NCBI RefSeq assembly: GCF_023073415.1
Contig: NZ_JADPJL010000047.1
Coordinates: 186,001-250,000, forward strand
Reading direction: 5' to 3'
From: Bradyrhizobium sp. 190
GTDB taxonomy: Bacteria; Pseudomonadota; Alphaproteobacteria; Rhizobiales; Xanthobacteraceae
Length of the DNA stretch: 64,000 nucleotides
In this document: piece by piece, positions 23,977 to 31,947 of the stretch
Layout of the letters: each line of letters opens with the position of its first letter
Numbering within the stretch: position 1 is the first letter of the stretch
Translations under genes and position numbers: made by a program
Notes under the pieces: model-generated
The model's database searches: none
Seen by the model: only the letters and a program-made list of their open reading frames with translations
What the model was told of the DNA's origin: nothing

Positions 23977-25128
23977 ATGGGCAGGATGAGATTCTTCAAA
24001 ATTTTTTGCGGCGTCGGTTTCCTCGTGGTGCTGGCCAGCAACATCTGGACCATTTCGAGCTGGAGCGAAAGCCGCGGGGTCTATGACGACGTTTGCTATC
24101 TGCGGCAGGCACATCTGTTCGAGAGGTTCGGCCTGCACGGCATCGACACCAACATCACCTTCGACGACGATCATTATCTCAAGAACAGTCTGAAGGCGAT
24201 CGGCTTTGCGGAATGGAACGACGTGAAGCGTATGCCCTGTCACACCTTCATTCCGGCTACCGACAAACACGTCTTGCAGTATCCGCCGGGGACGGGATTC
24301 ACGCTGGCGCTGTTTCCCAGCGGACTGCAGGTGATCCCGCTCTACGTCCTGACGTCGGTCGTCGCTGTCGGTTTTGCATTCATCGCGCTCGCCCGCGCTT
24401 CGACATTCTACCTGCTGACGTTGGTGGCCGCGTTCGGCGATGCCGCGATTTATCTGATGATCAATCCGACCAAAGCCAGCTATTCGATGGCGCCAACCAT
24501 GATAGTTTGCGCGCTTGTGGGTTTTCTGACGGCGAAGCTGTTCAACTGCCAGTCGTGGCGTCGGTTCGTGTTGTGGGCACTGGTGGGCCTCTTAATCGGC
24601 TTATCCGTCAATTTCCGTCTGCCCAATTTGTTTCTGGCGGCGGGCTATTGCCTGTATCTTGCCGGCGCGTTCCTGCTGGCGCGCAGCAGGGAGACTTTCC
24701 TGCAGGGGGCATCGTTCGGCATTGCCTTCCTGATCGGGCTTGCGCCGACCTTGATCGCGAATGCGATCAACGCGGGTAGTCCGCTCTCGACCACCTATGG
24801 CAGCGTCGACGTCACCCCGCCCGAGTTGAATCCGGCCGTGCTCTTGAGCTATCTCGTTGACGTTCAATTCACTTTACTGGCGATATCGGCCGCCTGGACC
24901 GCCTGGCTCTGGCGTCTGGATCGGGGCCGCGCCCGACAGGTCGCCCTTCTGGTCGCCGTAAACCTCGCGGTAAATCTGATTTTCTTCATGACCCATCCGA
25001 TATTCACGCCATACTATATCATTCCGATCGACATGCTCTCGCTCTGGACTTTGCTGTTCGCAACGCTCGATCTGCGCGGCGAACGGGTCGCCGAAGGTGC
25101 GGCCTTCCCTCAACCGGCCAACGCCTGA
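23977..25128 (+). CDS. Polytopic membrane protein, glycosyltransferase-39-like
   Basis: A 383-residue protein with about nine hydrophobic helices. After the first helix comes the extracytoplasmic stretch RGVYDDVCYLRQAHLF, whose acidic pair resembles the catalytic Asp region of ArnT/PMT-type glycosyltransferases that use polyprenyl-phosphate sugars, and then QYPPGTGF. It lies upstream of a membrane-bound GT2 gene that could make the polyprenyl-linked sugar donor. The assignment to the GT-C class rests on this pattern and the context, not on a full motif set. Confidence 0.65.
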   Translation: MGRMRFFKIFCGVGFLVVLASNIWTISSWSESRGVYDDVCYLRQAHLFERFGLHGIDTNITFDDDHYLKNSLKAIGFAEWNDVKRMPCHTFIPATDKHVLQYPPGTGFTLALFPSGLQVIPLYVLTSVVAVGFAFIALARASTFYLLTLVAAFGDAAIYLMINPTKASYSMAPTMIVCALVGFLTAKLFNCQSWRRFVLWALVGLLIGLSVNFRLPNLFLAAGYCLYLAGAFLLARSRETFLQGASFGIAFLIGLAPTLIANAINAGSPLSTTYGSVDVTPPELNPAVLLSYLVDVQFTLLAISAAWTAWLWRLDRGRARQVALLVAVNLAVNLIFFMTHPIFTPYYIIPIDMLSLWTLLFATLDLRGERVAEGAAFPQPANA

Positions 25129-25174
25129 TTGCGGTATGACGCGCCATGGACGAACTTAATTCGGTGAGCGTGCG

Positions 25175-26110
25175 ATGACGGTACCAGCGCTGCGGGTTGC
25201 GGTTCTGGTGCCGTGCTTCAATGAGGAAGCCGCAGTCGCCGCCGTGGTCTCCGATTTCCGCAAGGCGCTGCCGACGGCTGAGATTTTCGTCTACGACAAT
25301 AATTCCAGGGACCGCACTGTCGAGGTGGCGCGCGCGGCCGGCGCCATCGTGCGCAGCGAGCGCCGCCAGGGCAAGGGGCATGTGGTGCGCCGCATGTTCG
25401 CCGACATCGATGCCGACATATACGTGCTGGTGGATGGCGACGCGACCTATGATGCCCCGAGCGCCCCGCGCATGATCGATGCGCTGGTCAACGATCATCT
25501 CGATATGGTGGTGGGCTTTCGCGTCGACCAGTCGGTCGCCGCCTACCGTCCCGGTCACCGCACCGGCAACTGGATGCTGACGAGCTTCCTTTCCGCGGTG
25601 TTCGGCCAGGCGTTCAAGGATATCCTTTCCGGCTACCGCGTATTCTCGCGCCGCTTCGTCAAATCCTTTCCGGTGCTGTCAGACGGTTTCGAGATCGAAA
25701 CCGAGCTCAGCGTGCATGCGCTCGAACTGGCGCTGCCGGTGGTGGAAATCGAGACACCTTATTATGCCCGCCCCGAGGGATCGTTCAGCAAGCTGAACAC
25801 CTGGCGCGACGGTTTCCGGATTCTCGGTACCATCCTGAAGCTGTACCGGTCGGAAAAGCCGCTGCGGTTCTTCACACTCATCGGCATCTTCCTGATGCTG
25901 GCCTCGATCGGTCTCGCGATCCCCGTGGTCATCACCTTTCTCGAGGAAGGCGTCGTGCCGCGGCTGCCCACAGCAGTGCTGTCGATGGGCCTGATGATCG
26001 TGGCGGTGCTGTCGGTATCTTCGGGGCTGGTGCTGGATACGGTGACGCGCGGCCGCCGAGAGATGAAGCTTTTGGCCTATCTGTCCCAGCCGGCCATCAA
26101 AAGCGATTAA
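25175..26110 (+). CDS. Family 2 glycosyltransferase with C-terminal membrane anchor
   Basis: A 311-residue GT-A protein. VLVPCFNEEAAV begins the domain, VYDNNSRDRT follows and VLVDGDATYD is the DXD-type metal site; SGYRVFSRRF completes the core. Two hydrophobic helices close the protein (about residues 230-250 and 262-285). This is the layout of dolichol/undecaprenyl-phosphate mannosyl- or glucosyltransferases without the GtrA part. It follows the GT39-like gene by 46 bases, so the two may form a lipid-carrier glycosylation pair. Confidence 0.88.
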   Translation: MTVPALRVAVLVPCFNEEAAVAAVVSDFRKALPTAEIFVYDNNSRDRTVEVARAAGAIVRSERRQGKGHVVRRMFADIDADIYVLVDGDATYDAPSAPRMIDALVNDHLDMVVGFRVDQSVAAYRPGHRTGNWMLTSFLSAVFGQAFKDILSGYRVFSRRFVKSFPVLSDGFEIETELSVHALELALPVVEIETPYYARPEGSFSKLNTWRDGFRILGTILKLYRSEKPLRFFTLIGIFLMLASIGLAIPVVITFLEEGVVPRLPTAVLSMGLMIVAVLSVSSGLVLDTVTRGRREMKLLAYLSQPAIKSD

Positions 26111-26178
26111 GGCAATACGGGGATTGCCGCCTCCGGCAATGGACCGCGGCGCCGCCAGATGCTATCTCGCGCCCCATC

Positions 26179-26691
26179 ATGAGCGAACTTGACGTCACCA
26201 TACTGGCCGAAACACCCAAGGACGCGCAGGCGATCGAACGCCTGCACGAGCGCACGTTCGGTCCCGGCCGTTTCGTGCTGAGCGCCTACCGCCTGCGCGA
26301 GCATGTCGATCATCTTCTCGAGCTGTCGTTCACGGCGCGGATCGGCACATTGCTGGTCGGCTCTGTACGGCAATTGCCGATCTGTATCGGCGATACGCCG
26401 GCCCTGATGCTCGGGCCGTTGACGGTCGAGCCGCCGTTCCGAAAGCGCGGCGTCGGCCGCATGCTGCTCGATCGCTCGCTGCAGGACGCCAAGGCCAAGG
26501 GCCATCGCCTGGTCATTCTGGTCGGCGACGAACCCTATTACAGCCGCGTCGGCTTCAAGGTGGTGCCGAAGGGACGAGTGATCATGCCGGGTCCCGTCGA
26601 TTACAGCCGCCTCCTGGTAGCGGAACTGGTCGAGGGGGCCTTTGAAGGCGTCTCCGGAGATATCCGGCCGGACTGGAGCAAGGCGCGGTAG
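26179..26691 (+). CDS. GNAT family N-acetyltransferase
   Basis: A 170-residue acetyltransferase like YhbS. The acetyl-CoA loop reads FRKRGVGRMLLDRSL, preceded by the strand LGPLTVEP and followed by VILVGDEPYYSRVGFKVVP. The substrate could be a small amine or a protein N-terminus. It is 68 bases downstream of the GT2 gene on the same strand and may share its transcript. No additional domain is seen. Confidence 0.88.
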   Translation: MSELDVTILAETPKDAQAIERLHERTFGPGRFVLSAYRLREHVDHLLELSFTARIGTLLVGSVRQLPICIGDTPALMLGPLTVEPPFRKRGVGRMLLDRSLQDAKAKGHRLVILVGDEPYYSRVGFKVVPKGRVIMPGPVDYSRLLVAELVEGAFEGVSGDIRPDWSKAR

Positions 26692-26735
26692 CGTTGCGCA
26701 TCGGCCGGGACGGTCGAGCCGCTCGGCGTCGTTCG

Positions 26736-26836
26736 AGCATTATCGGTTCTGATTGAATCAGAACCGAAGCTCTAGATTCTTGTTTTGACGCGTTTTCTTC
26801 ACGCGAACCGGTATCCACTTCGCTCGAAAACGCTAT
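26736..26836. repeat. 101-bp dispersed repeat, copy 1
   Basis: Starts at AGCATTATCGG and includes a near-perfect hairpin (CGGTTCTGATT / AATCAGAACCG, 26744-26765) and GCGTTTTCTTCACGCG. The reverse complement occurs at 49222-49322 with only two mismatches. It lies between the convergent GNAT gene and the antiporter gene. Confidence 0.9.
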
Positions 26837-26842
26837 AGCAAG

Positions 26843-28636
26843 TCAGTGAGACGGTTTCTTTCTGACGCCGGTCGTCTCGGCCGCAGATCGTGTCCCTCCC
26901 GCCGCCTGCTGCAGTTCGTGCCGGAATTCCTCGCGCTTTTCGTGGATGGACGCGACGACCAGCCCCATTGCCACGCCGAGGCCGATCAGGGCTGCTTCTG
27001 ATAACAACAGGCTTGCTTCGATGGTCTCGGGCACGGCGTCGGTGACGCCGATCTGATAAAGATGCCGCGCATGCTCGGCGTCACGGGCGCGCGACACCAC
27101 CAGCATGTCCTCCCTGAGCGCGCGGACCTGCGCGACAATTTCGTCGATGCCTTTGGCTTCGCCAATGGTGACGATCACTGCCGCGGCCTCCATGAGGCCG
27201 CAACTCTTCAAGAACTCCGGATTTGTCGCGTCCCCATAATAGACGGTGCGACCCTGCCGTCGCTGCTCTGGAACAGCACCGGCGTCATTATCGACGGCGA
27301 TGTACTGGAATTGGTGCCGATCGAGCATGGAGCAGACGACCTGTCCCACTCGGCCATGTCCTATGACAATCGCATGGTTGGCGCCGCCGCTCGGCGCAAC
27401 GGCAAGTTCGGGATCGAGCGGCTTGTCTTCGCGTACCATCGGCGCAAGCCGCCGCGCGACGTGAGAAAGTGCGGGAATGAGCACCATGGTCAGGGACGTC
27501 AGTGCGACCGTGAAGCTCGACACCTTGGCATCGATCAGACCGAACGTTGTCGCCATGCCGATCGCGACGAAGGCGAACTCGCCGCCCGGGCCGAGCAGGA
27601 GGCCCGTTTCGATGGCCGCTCGCCAGGAAAGGCGAAACAGCCGGGCGAGGGCGATGAGGATGACGGATTTCACGGCAACGAGCCCGATGGCGGCCCCAAT
27701 CAACAAAACGGGATCGCGGGCAAGCTCACGGAAATCGATGTTCATGCCGACCGTAAAAAAGAACAGGCCGAGCAGGATACCCTTGAAAGGATCGATGGCG
27801 GTCTCGATCGCCTTGCGGAATTCGGTTTCGGCGAGCAGCAGGCCGGCGACAAAGGCGCCGAGCGCCATCGAGAAGCCCGCCACGGCTGCAGCTACCCCGG
27901 CTGCAACGATCACGAACAGCGTAGTCGCTACGAACACATCGCTCATACCGGCTGATGCGACCAGACGGAAGAGGGGGCGCATTACGACGCGACCCACGAT
28001 GACGATCACGCCGAGCACGAGCGCGGCGTTCGTCAGCGCCAGGACGAGTGTCGCGACGACCGAGCCGGCCTCACCGGTGCCGAAGATCGAGATGAAAAGC
28101 AGGAGCGGAGCAACCGCCAGATCCTGCGCCAGCAAGGTTGCGAAGCTGGCCCGTCCCGCACTTGTGGTCAACCGTCCCTGCCTGGAAAGCACTTCGATGA
28201 CGATGGCGGTTGAGGACAAAGCGAGGCACGCACCAAGGATGAGCGCTACCGGCGGCGTGCTGCCTGCCAGGGCCGCGATGCTGGCGATCACCGCAGTCGA
28301 AAGCGCGATTTGCAAGCCGCCGAGCCCGAAGATCAGGCGGCGCATCGACTTCAGACGCTCATACGATAGCTCCATCCCGATCAGGAACAGCAGGAACACG
28401 ATGCCAAGGTCGGCAATGCCGGAGACGTTTTTGGCGTCGACGACGGTCAACCAATAGAGAAACGGAAAGCTTCCGATGAACGATCCCAGTCCGAGGGGAC
28501 CCAGGATCGCGCCGGCTCCGAGGTAACCCAGAACGGGACTGAGGCCGAACCGCCGTACCAGGGGAATGACCACGCCGGCGGTGCCGAGCAAAACGAGAGC
28601 GTCGCTATAGACGTGGATATTGATCGGCGCCGGCAT
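26843..28636 (-). CDS. CPA2-family monovalent cation:proton antiporter with RCK domain
   Basis: A 597-residue KefB/KefC-like antiporter. The membrane domain (about residues 5-395, some 12-13 helices) is followed by an RCK/TrkA-N domain (about 430-550), starting HAIVIGHGRVGQ, a Rossmann nucleotide site. It should exchange K+ or Na+ for protons under nucleotide or glutathione-type control. The ATG at 28636 is chosen because AAGGA precedes it and the first hydrophobic helix begins right after; a 22-residue longer form to 28702 would start inside a 25-nt hairpin. The end of the adjacent TonB receptor gene lies upstream, so a separate promoter is probable. Confidence 0.88.
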   Translation of the reverse strand: MPAPINIHVYSDALVLLGTAGVVIPLVRRFGLSPVLGYLGAGAILGPLGLGSFIGSFPFLYWLTVVDAKNVSGIADLGIVFLLFLIGMELSYERLKSMRRLIFGLGGLQIALSTAVIASIAALAGSTPPVALILGACLALSSTAIVIEVLSRQGRLTTSAGRASFATLLAQDLAVAPLLLFISIFGTGEAGSVVATLVLALTNAALVLGVIVIVGRVVMRPLFRLVASAGMSDVFVATTLFVIVAAGVAAAVAGFSMALGAFVAGLLLAETEFRKAIETAIDPFKGILLGLFFFTVGMNIDFRELARDPVLLIGAAIGLVAVKSVILIALARLFRLSWRAAIETGLLLGPGGEFAFVAIGMATTFGLIDAKVSSFTVALTSLTMVLIPALSHVARRLAPMVREDKPLDPELAVAPSGGANHAIVIGHGRVGQVVCSMLDRHQFQYIAVDNDAGAVPEQRRQGRTVYYGDATNPEFLKSCGLMEAAAVIVTIGEAKGIDEIVAQVRALREDMLVVSRARDAEHARHLYQIGVTDAVPETIEASLLLSEAALIGLGVAMGLVVASIHEKREEFRHELQQAAGGTRSAAETTGVRKKPSH

Positions 28637-28706
28637 CGATCCTTGTTCATCCGCTGTGCGAGATACATGTGACGGAAGATCGACCGTGGCAGCCGCCGTC
28701 ATGCAG

Positions 28707-28731
28707 ACGTTAGCCGGTACGACCGGCTAAC
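28707..28731 (-). terminator. Stem-loop between TonB receptor and antiporter genes
   Basis: An 11-bp perfect stem (CGTTAGCCGGT with ACCGGCTAACG) has a 3-nt loop. It is 21 bases past the stop of the TonB receptor on the minus strand. No U run follows, so the termination function is only likely. Confidence 0.5.
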
Positions 28732-28751
28732 GCCACCCATCAGCACCCGCC

Positions 28752-31142
28752 CTAGAACTTCAGATTGGCAAACGCGCGCACGCCAATGCCCGGCATCAGA
28801 ACCTGGTCCTTGGTGTAGGACACCGAGTTACGGATGTTCTCGTTCAACAGGTTGTTGCCGACGAGCCCGACCGTCATTTCCCGCGCGCCGAACCAGGACG
28901 GATCGAGCTTCGTCCTGTAGCTGACCTCCGCCTTCAACAGATTATAGCCCGCGGTCGGTGTCTCGCCGATCGGGGCGATATCGTTCTGCGCGAAGGCGTG
29001 CAGCAGGTTGACCCGTGTCAGCCAGTTGGCATCGCGCCAGAACAGGCCGCCACCGACACGCACCGGTGGGATGCGCGGAACGTTGGTGCCGTCGCTGAAG
29101 GTCGCGCGCACGACGTCGAACTGGTTCTCGATGCCCCAGATGCCGCCGTTGAGCGGGCCGATGTCCAACTGGCTCTGGAACTCGCCACCGCGGAAGGTCG
29201 CGTCGCGTTGCGAATAGATCGCCTGGTTCAGTTCGAGCGGAGCAGCGGGATCGGCAGGGCCGACACAGGCGACATCCTCGCAGGTGTTGCCGGTGAGACG
29301 ACGGAAAATGAAGCCGTTGAATTTGGTGTAGTAGGCGGTTGCTTCGAACCTGAAAGGCCCGGTCGCCTTCCGCAATCCGATCTCGATCGATTTGGCGGTT
29401 TCGATGCCGAGATTGGGATTACCGATATCGAACGTGGCGGTCGCATCGTGCCCGCCGCGCGAAAACAATTCCGCCGGCTTGGGTGCGCGCTCGGCGTATT
29501 GAGCGGTGATGCTGGCAACCAGTTGGCCCGGAAGATCCTGGATCAAGCCGATGCTTGCGCTCTTCGGCGTGAAGCTCAGATTACGCGCCGTCGGTGGACC
29601 GATATCGCCGGGATTGGCGTTGAGGTCGAACAGCTCCGGAATGAATGCCGGCGTGGTTCCACTGAGACTGACGTGCTCGATACGGCCGGCAATCTGCGCC
29701 TTGGTTGAGTCAGTGAACTTGAACTCGTTGAAGACGTAGCCGGCGACCCTGTTGTTCTTGTTAGGATCAAACAACCCGTTGAGCGGGCTGGTTGGATCGT
29801 CCGGACTCGGCGCCGTCAGTTCCTGATGCCCGGCCTGAAGGCCGAACGCCGTCGTGACGGCCGCAAAGCGCGCGTTGAACGGCGTCATCTGCACCTCGAC
29901 GCGTCCTTCCTGCTCCTTGTTGGTAAAGGTCTGCCGCACGCCGAGGGACGAGAGATCGGCGGGGTCCGCGAGCCCGATCTCGTTGTGCTTGTAATCGGTG
30001 GCGCCGGCCCAGAAACGTACCGCGTCGATCGCCGCCGCGTCCGGCCTGTATTCTCCCTTGGCCGTGAATTTGGTTTGGCGCGCGTCGATGCGGGTCTGGT
30101 GATCGGCGCCGTCGATGCCGGGAATGCGATAAAGCGTGTCGTTCTGCGTGATCGCCGCGCCGATGAAGCCGCCCTGGAAGATGTAAGAGCCGCCGATCGA
30201 CGCGCCATCCGCCTGCATCGCCGAATTCGGCTGCCGGCCGTTGACCGGGCGGGTCTGGTCGAACAAATACGGATAGCCCGGAATGCTGTAATCGCTGGCC
30301 TTGCGGCCATAGGCGTCGGCATGAACAGCGAAATTGCCACCGCCGGCATCGAGCAGAATGCCGCCATCGACACCGCGGTCGACGGAACTGACGGCCGTTC
30401 GGGTTTCGACCGTAACGCAGGAAGGTGATCCCACATTTGCGAGTGGCGCCTTCGCCGGCAGTCCGTAGGTCTGGAACGGTGCGGCCGCGCATGTTGGCAA
30501 GGCGTCCGGGATGCGGTTGTTGGTTGCGCTGACGACGCCGCCGATCGATGTCGATCCGTACCGCATCGCCGCCGGTCCGCGGATGACTTCGACCTGGTTT
30601 GTCGCCAGTGGATCGACCGGAACGAAATGGTCTTCGCCAAGATCGGAAGCGCCGCCGGCGTTGGTGCCATTTTCGACGATGCCGACGCGATTGACGTCGA
30701 GGCCGCGGATGACCGGCCGGCTCGAAGCGCCGGGGGCGAAGCTGGAGCCGGTGATGCCGGGCTTCGAGAACAGGAGATCCCCAAGCTGGGCGGTGCCTTG
30801 GCGGCGGATTTCCTCGTTGGGCACGACGGTGACGGTGGCGAACTGGTCGGTGACGACGGGCAGTACGCCCTGTTGGGGCGTGGCTGCGACCGGTGTGGCC
30901 TGCGGCTCTGCCGCTGGTTGCCGGTTCTGGCCGGGCACGGCACGGGCGACGCGCGCTGGCGTTCGCGACGGCACGGGTTTGCGCCGCACGATGGGGCTCG
31001 GTGCCGTCACGGTGATTTCAGGCAGTGGTGTCGATGCCGATGGCGCTGCCGCGTTCTGCGCCAGCGCGCTGTCCGCCATCGCGCACAGCAATAGCCCGCT
31101 TGCTCCACCGAAATGGAACGCTCGTTTCTTCCTAGATGTCAT
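28752..31142 (-). CDS. TonB-dependent outer-membrane receptor, probably zinc uptake (ZnuD-like)
   Basis: A 796-residue receptor. A signal peptide (about residues 1-27) precedes a Pro/Ala-rich linker, the plug (PNEEIRRQGTAQLGDLL, then NQVEVIRGPAAMRYGSTSIGG) and a 22-strand barrel ending in ANLKF with terminal Phe. The zinc assignment is inference from the Zur-like palindrome upstream of the gene at 31254 and that gene's DUF2946 type. The ATG at 31142 gives the signal peptide; the frame is open to 31247 but without it. It follows the DUF2946 gene by 111 bases and may share its transcript. Confidence 0.88.
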   Translation of the reverse strand: MTSRKKRAFHFGGASGLLLCAMADSALAQNAAAPSASTPLPEITVTAPSPIVRRKPVPSRTPARVARAVPGQNRQPAAEPQATPVAATPQQGVLPVVTDQFATVTVVPNEEIRRQGTAQLGDLLFSKPGITGSSFAPGASSRPVIRGLDVNRVGIVENGTNAGGASDLGEDHFVPVDPLATNQVEVIRGPAAMRYGSTSIGGVVSATNNRIPDALPTCAAAPFQTYGLPAKAPLANVGSPSCVTVETRTAVSSVDRGVDGGILLDAGGGNFAVHADAYGRKASDYSIPGYPYLFDQTRPVNGRQPNSAMQADGASIGGSYIFQGGFIGAAITQNDTLYRIPGIDGADHQTRIDARQTKFTAKGEYRPDAAAIDAVRFWAGATDYKHNEIGLADPADLSSLGVRQTFTNKEQEGRVEVQMTPFNARFAAVTTAFGLQAGHQELTAPSPDDPTSPLNGLFDPNKNNRVAGYVFNEFKFTDSTKAQIAGRIEHVSLSGTTPAFIPELFDLNANPGDIGPPTARNLSFTPKSASIGLIQDLPGQLVASITAQYAERAPKPAELFSRGGHDATATFDIGNPNLGIETAKSIEIGLRKATGPFRFEATAYYTKFNGFIFRRLTGNTCEDVACVGPADPAAPLELNQAIYSQRDATFRGGEFQSQLDIGPLNGGIWGIENQFDVVRATFSDGTNVPRIPPVRVGGGLFWRDANWLTRVNLLHAFAQNDIAPIGETPTAGYNLLKAEVSYRTKLDPSWFGAREMTVGLVGNNLLNENIRNSVSYTKDQVLMPGIGVRAFANLKF

Positions 31143-31253
31143 TGTCCCGATCCTGATCCCGTCGAAGTGCGACGGATCGATTCCGATTTTCCCTCGGTGG
31201 ATCAGCCGCGTGGCGCGGCGATCCCCCTCGGAAAGTGCATCAATCAATCGAGG

Positions 31254-31664
31254 TCAGGAGACGGGAGGTGCGCGGGAGCGGAATGGAGGATGGAGCGCAC
31301 TGAGATGCGCGAATTCGGCGTCCGTGGCCAGGTACAGAAGCTCGATCGCCTGCGGCAGCTCCAGCAGGGGCGATGTGGTGAACAGGAAATTGTTGGCAAG
31401 GGAGATGACGGAGCAGATTACGCAGGCGTGGGCCGTGTGCTGGTCGTTATCGTGATCAGAAGGCTGTTGCTGCTGGGCCGTTTCGCCGGCTGCAACAAGC
31501 GCCGCCTGTTCCGTGGCGTAGGTCAGACCGGCATCCGAGAGGCCGATCTGGACGTTCTGCGCGGCGGCCTCATGGAAATGCCCGAACGACAGCGCAAACT
31601 GGATCGCGAGCGCAAACAGCGCCAGCCGCGAGCCGTGCTTGAGGTGTTTCCGGAACCAGTTCAC
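31254..31664 (-). CDS. DUF2946-like small exported protein
   Basis: A 136-residue protein with one N-terminal hydrophobic segment (LALFALAIQFALSFGHFHEA) and a His-rich stretch SDHDNDQHTAHACVICSV with a CxxC pair, the pattern of DUF2946 proteins. Such genes are usually found near metal-related TonB receptors, and a periplasmic zinc or copper binding role is plausible. The GTG start lacks a good ribosome site. The Zur-like palindrome lies 58 bp upstream, so this gene and the TonB receptor are likely zinc-repressed together. Confidence 0.72.
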   Translation of the reverse strand: MNWFRKHLKHGSRLALFALAIQFALSFGHFHEAAAQNVQIGLSDAGLTYATEQAALVAAGETAQQQQPSDHDNDQHTAHACVICSVISLANNFLFTTSPLLELPQAIELLYLATDAEFAHLSALHPPFRSRAPPVS

Positions 31665-31722
31665 GACGAATTGCGCCTTCCCCGAACGGCCAAGGTGCCT
31701 GTAAAGCCGTCTTGGCCGCCCA

Positions 31723-31739
31723 ATGTTATATTATAACAT
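31723..31739 (-). promoter_or_regulatory. Probable Zur box
   Basis: The 17-bp perfect palindrome ATGTTATATTATAACAT has eight-base arms around a central T. It agrees with the Zur consensus of proteobacteria (ATGTTATA-N-TATAACAT). It sits just upstream of the DUF2946 gene. Zinc-bound Zur would repress the unit and zinc starvation would release it. Confidence 0.8.
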
Positions 31740-31827
31740 CGGAAGGGAAGGGGGATGTCAACCGTAGCTCAGGCGAGCCGCCGAAATCCGCGGAGGGTTG
31801 TGTGCTCGGCGCAACGGCCGAGTGATC

Positions 31828-31916
31828 GTAGCCCGGATGAAGCGGAGCGTAATCCGGGATAAGTCCATCGATCCGGGAAAGAGCCTCGGATTGCGCTTCG
31901 CTTCATCCGGGCTACG
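31828..31916. repeat. Palindromic intergenic repeat, GTAGCCCGGAT type
   Basis: Arms GTAGCCCGGATGAAGCG and GCTTCATCCGGGCTAC. It lies beyond the stop of the membrane protein gene ending at 31948, between that operon and the zinc locus. Confidence 0.85.
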
Positions 31917-31947
31917 AGGCTTCGTCAAGCCGACAACGCGCCATGCC

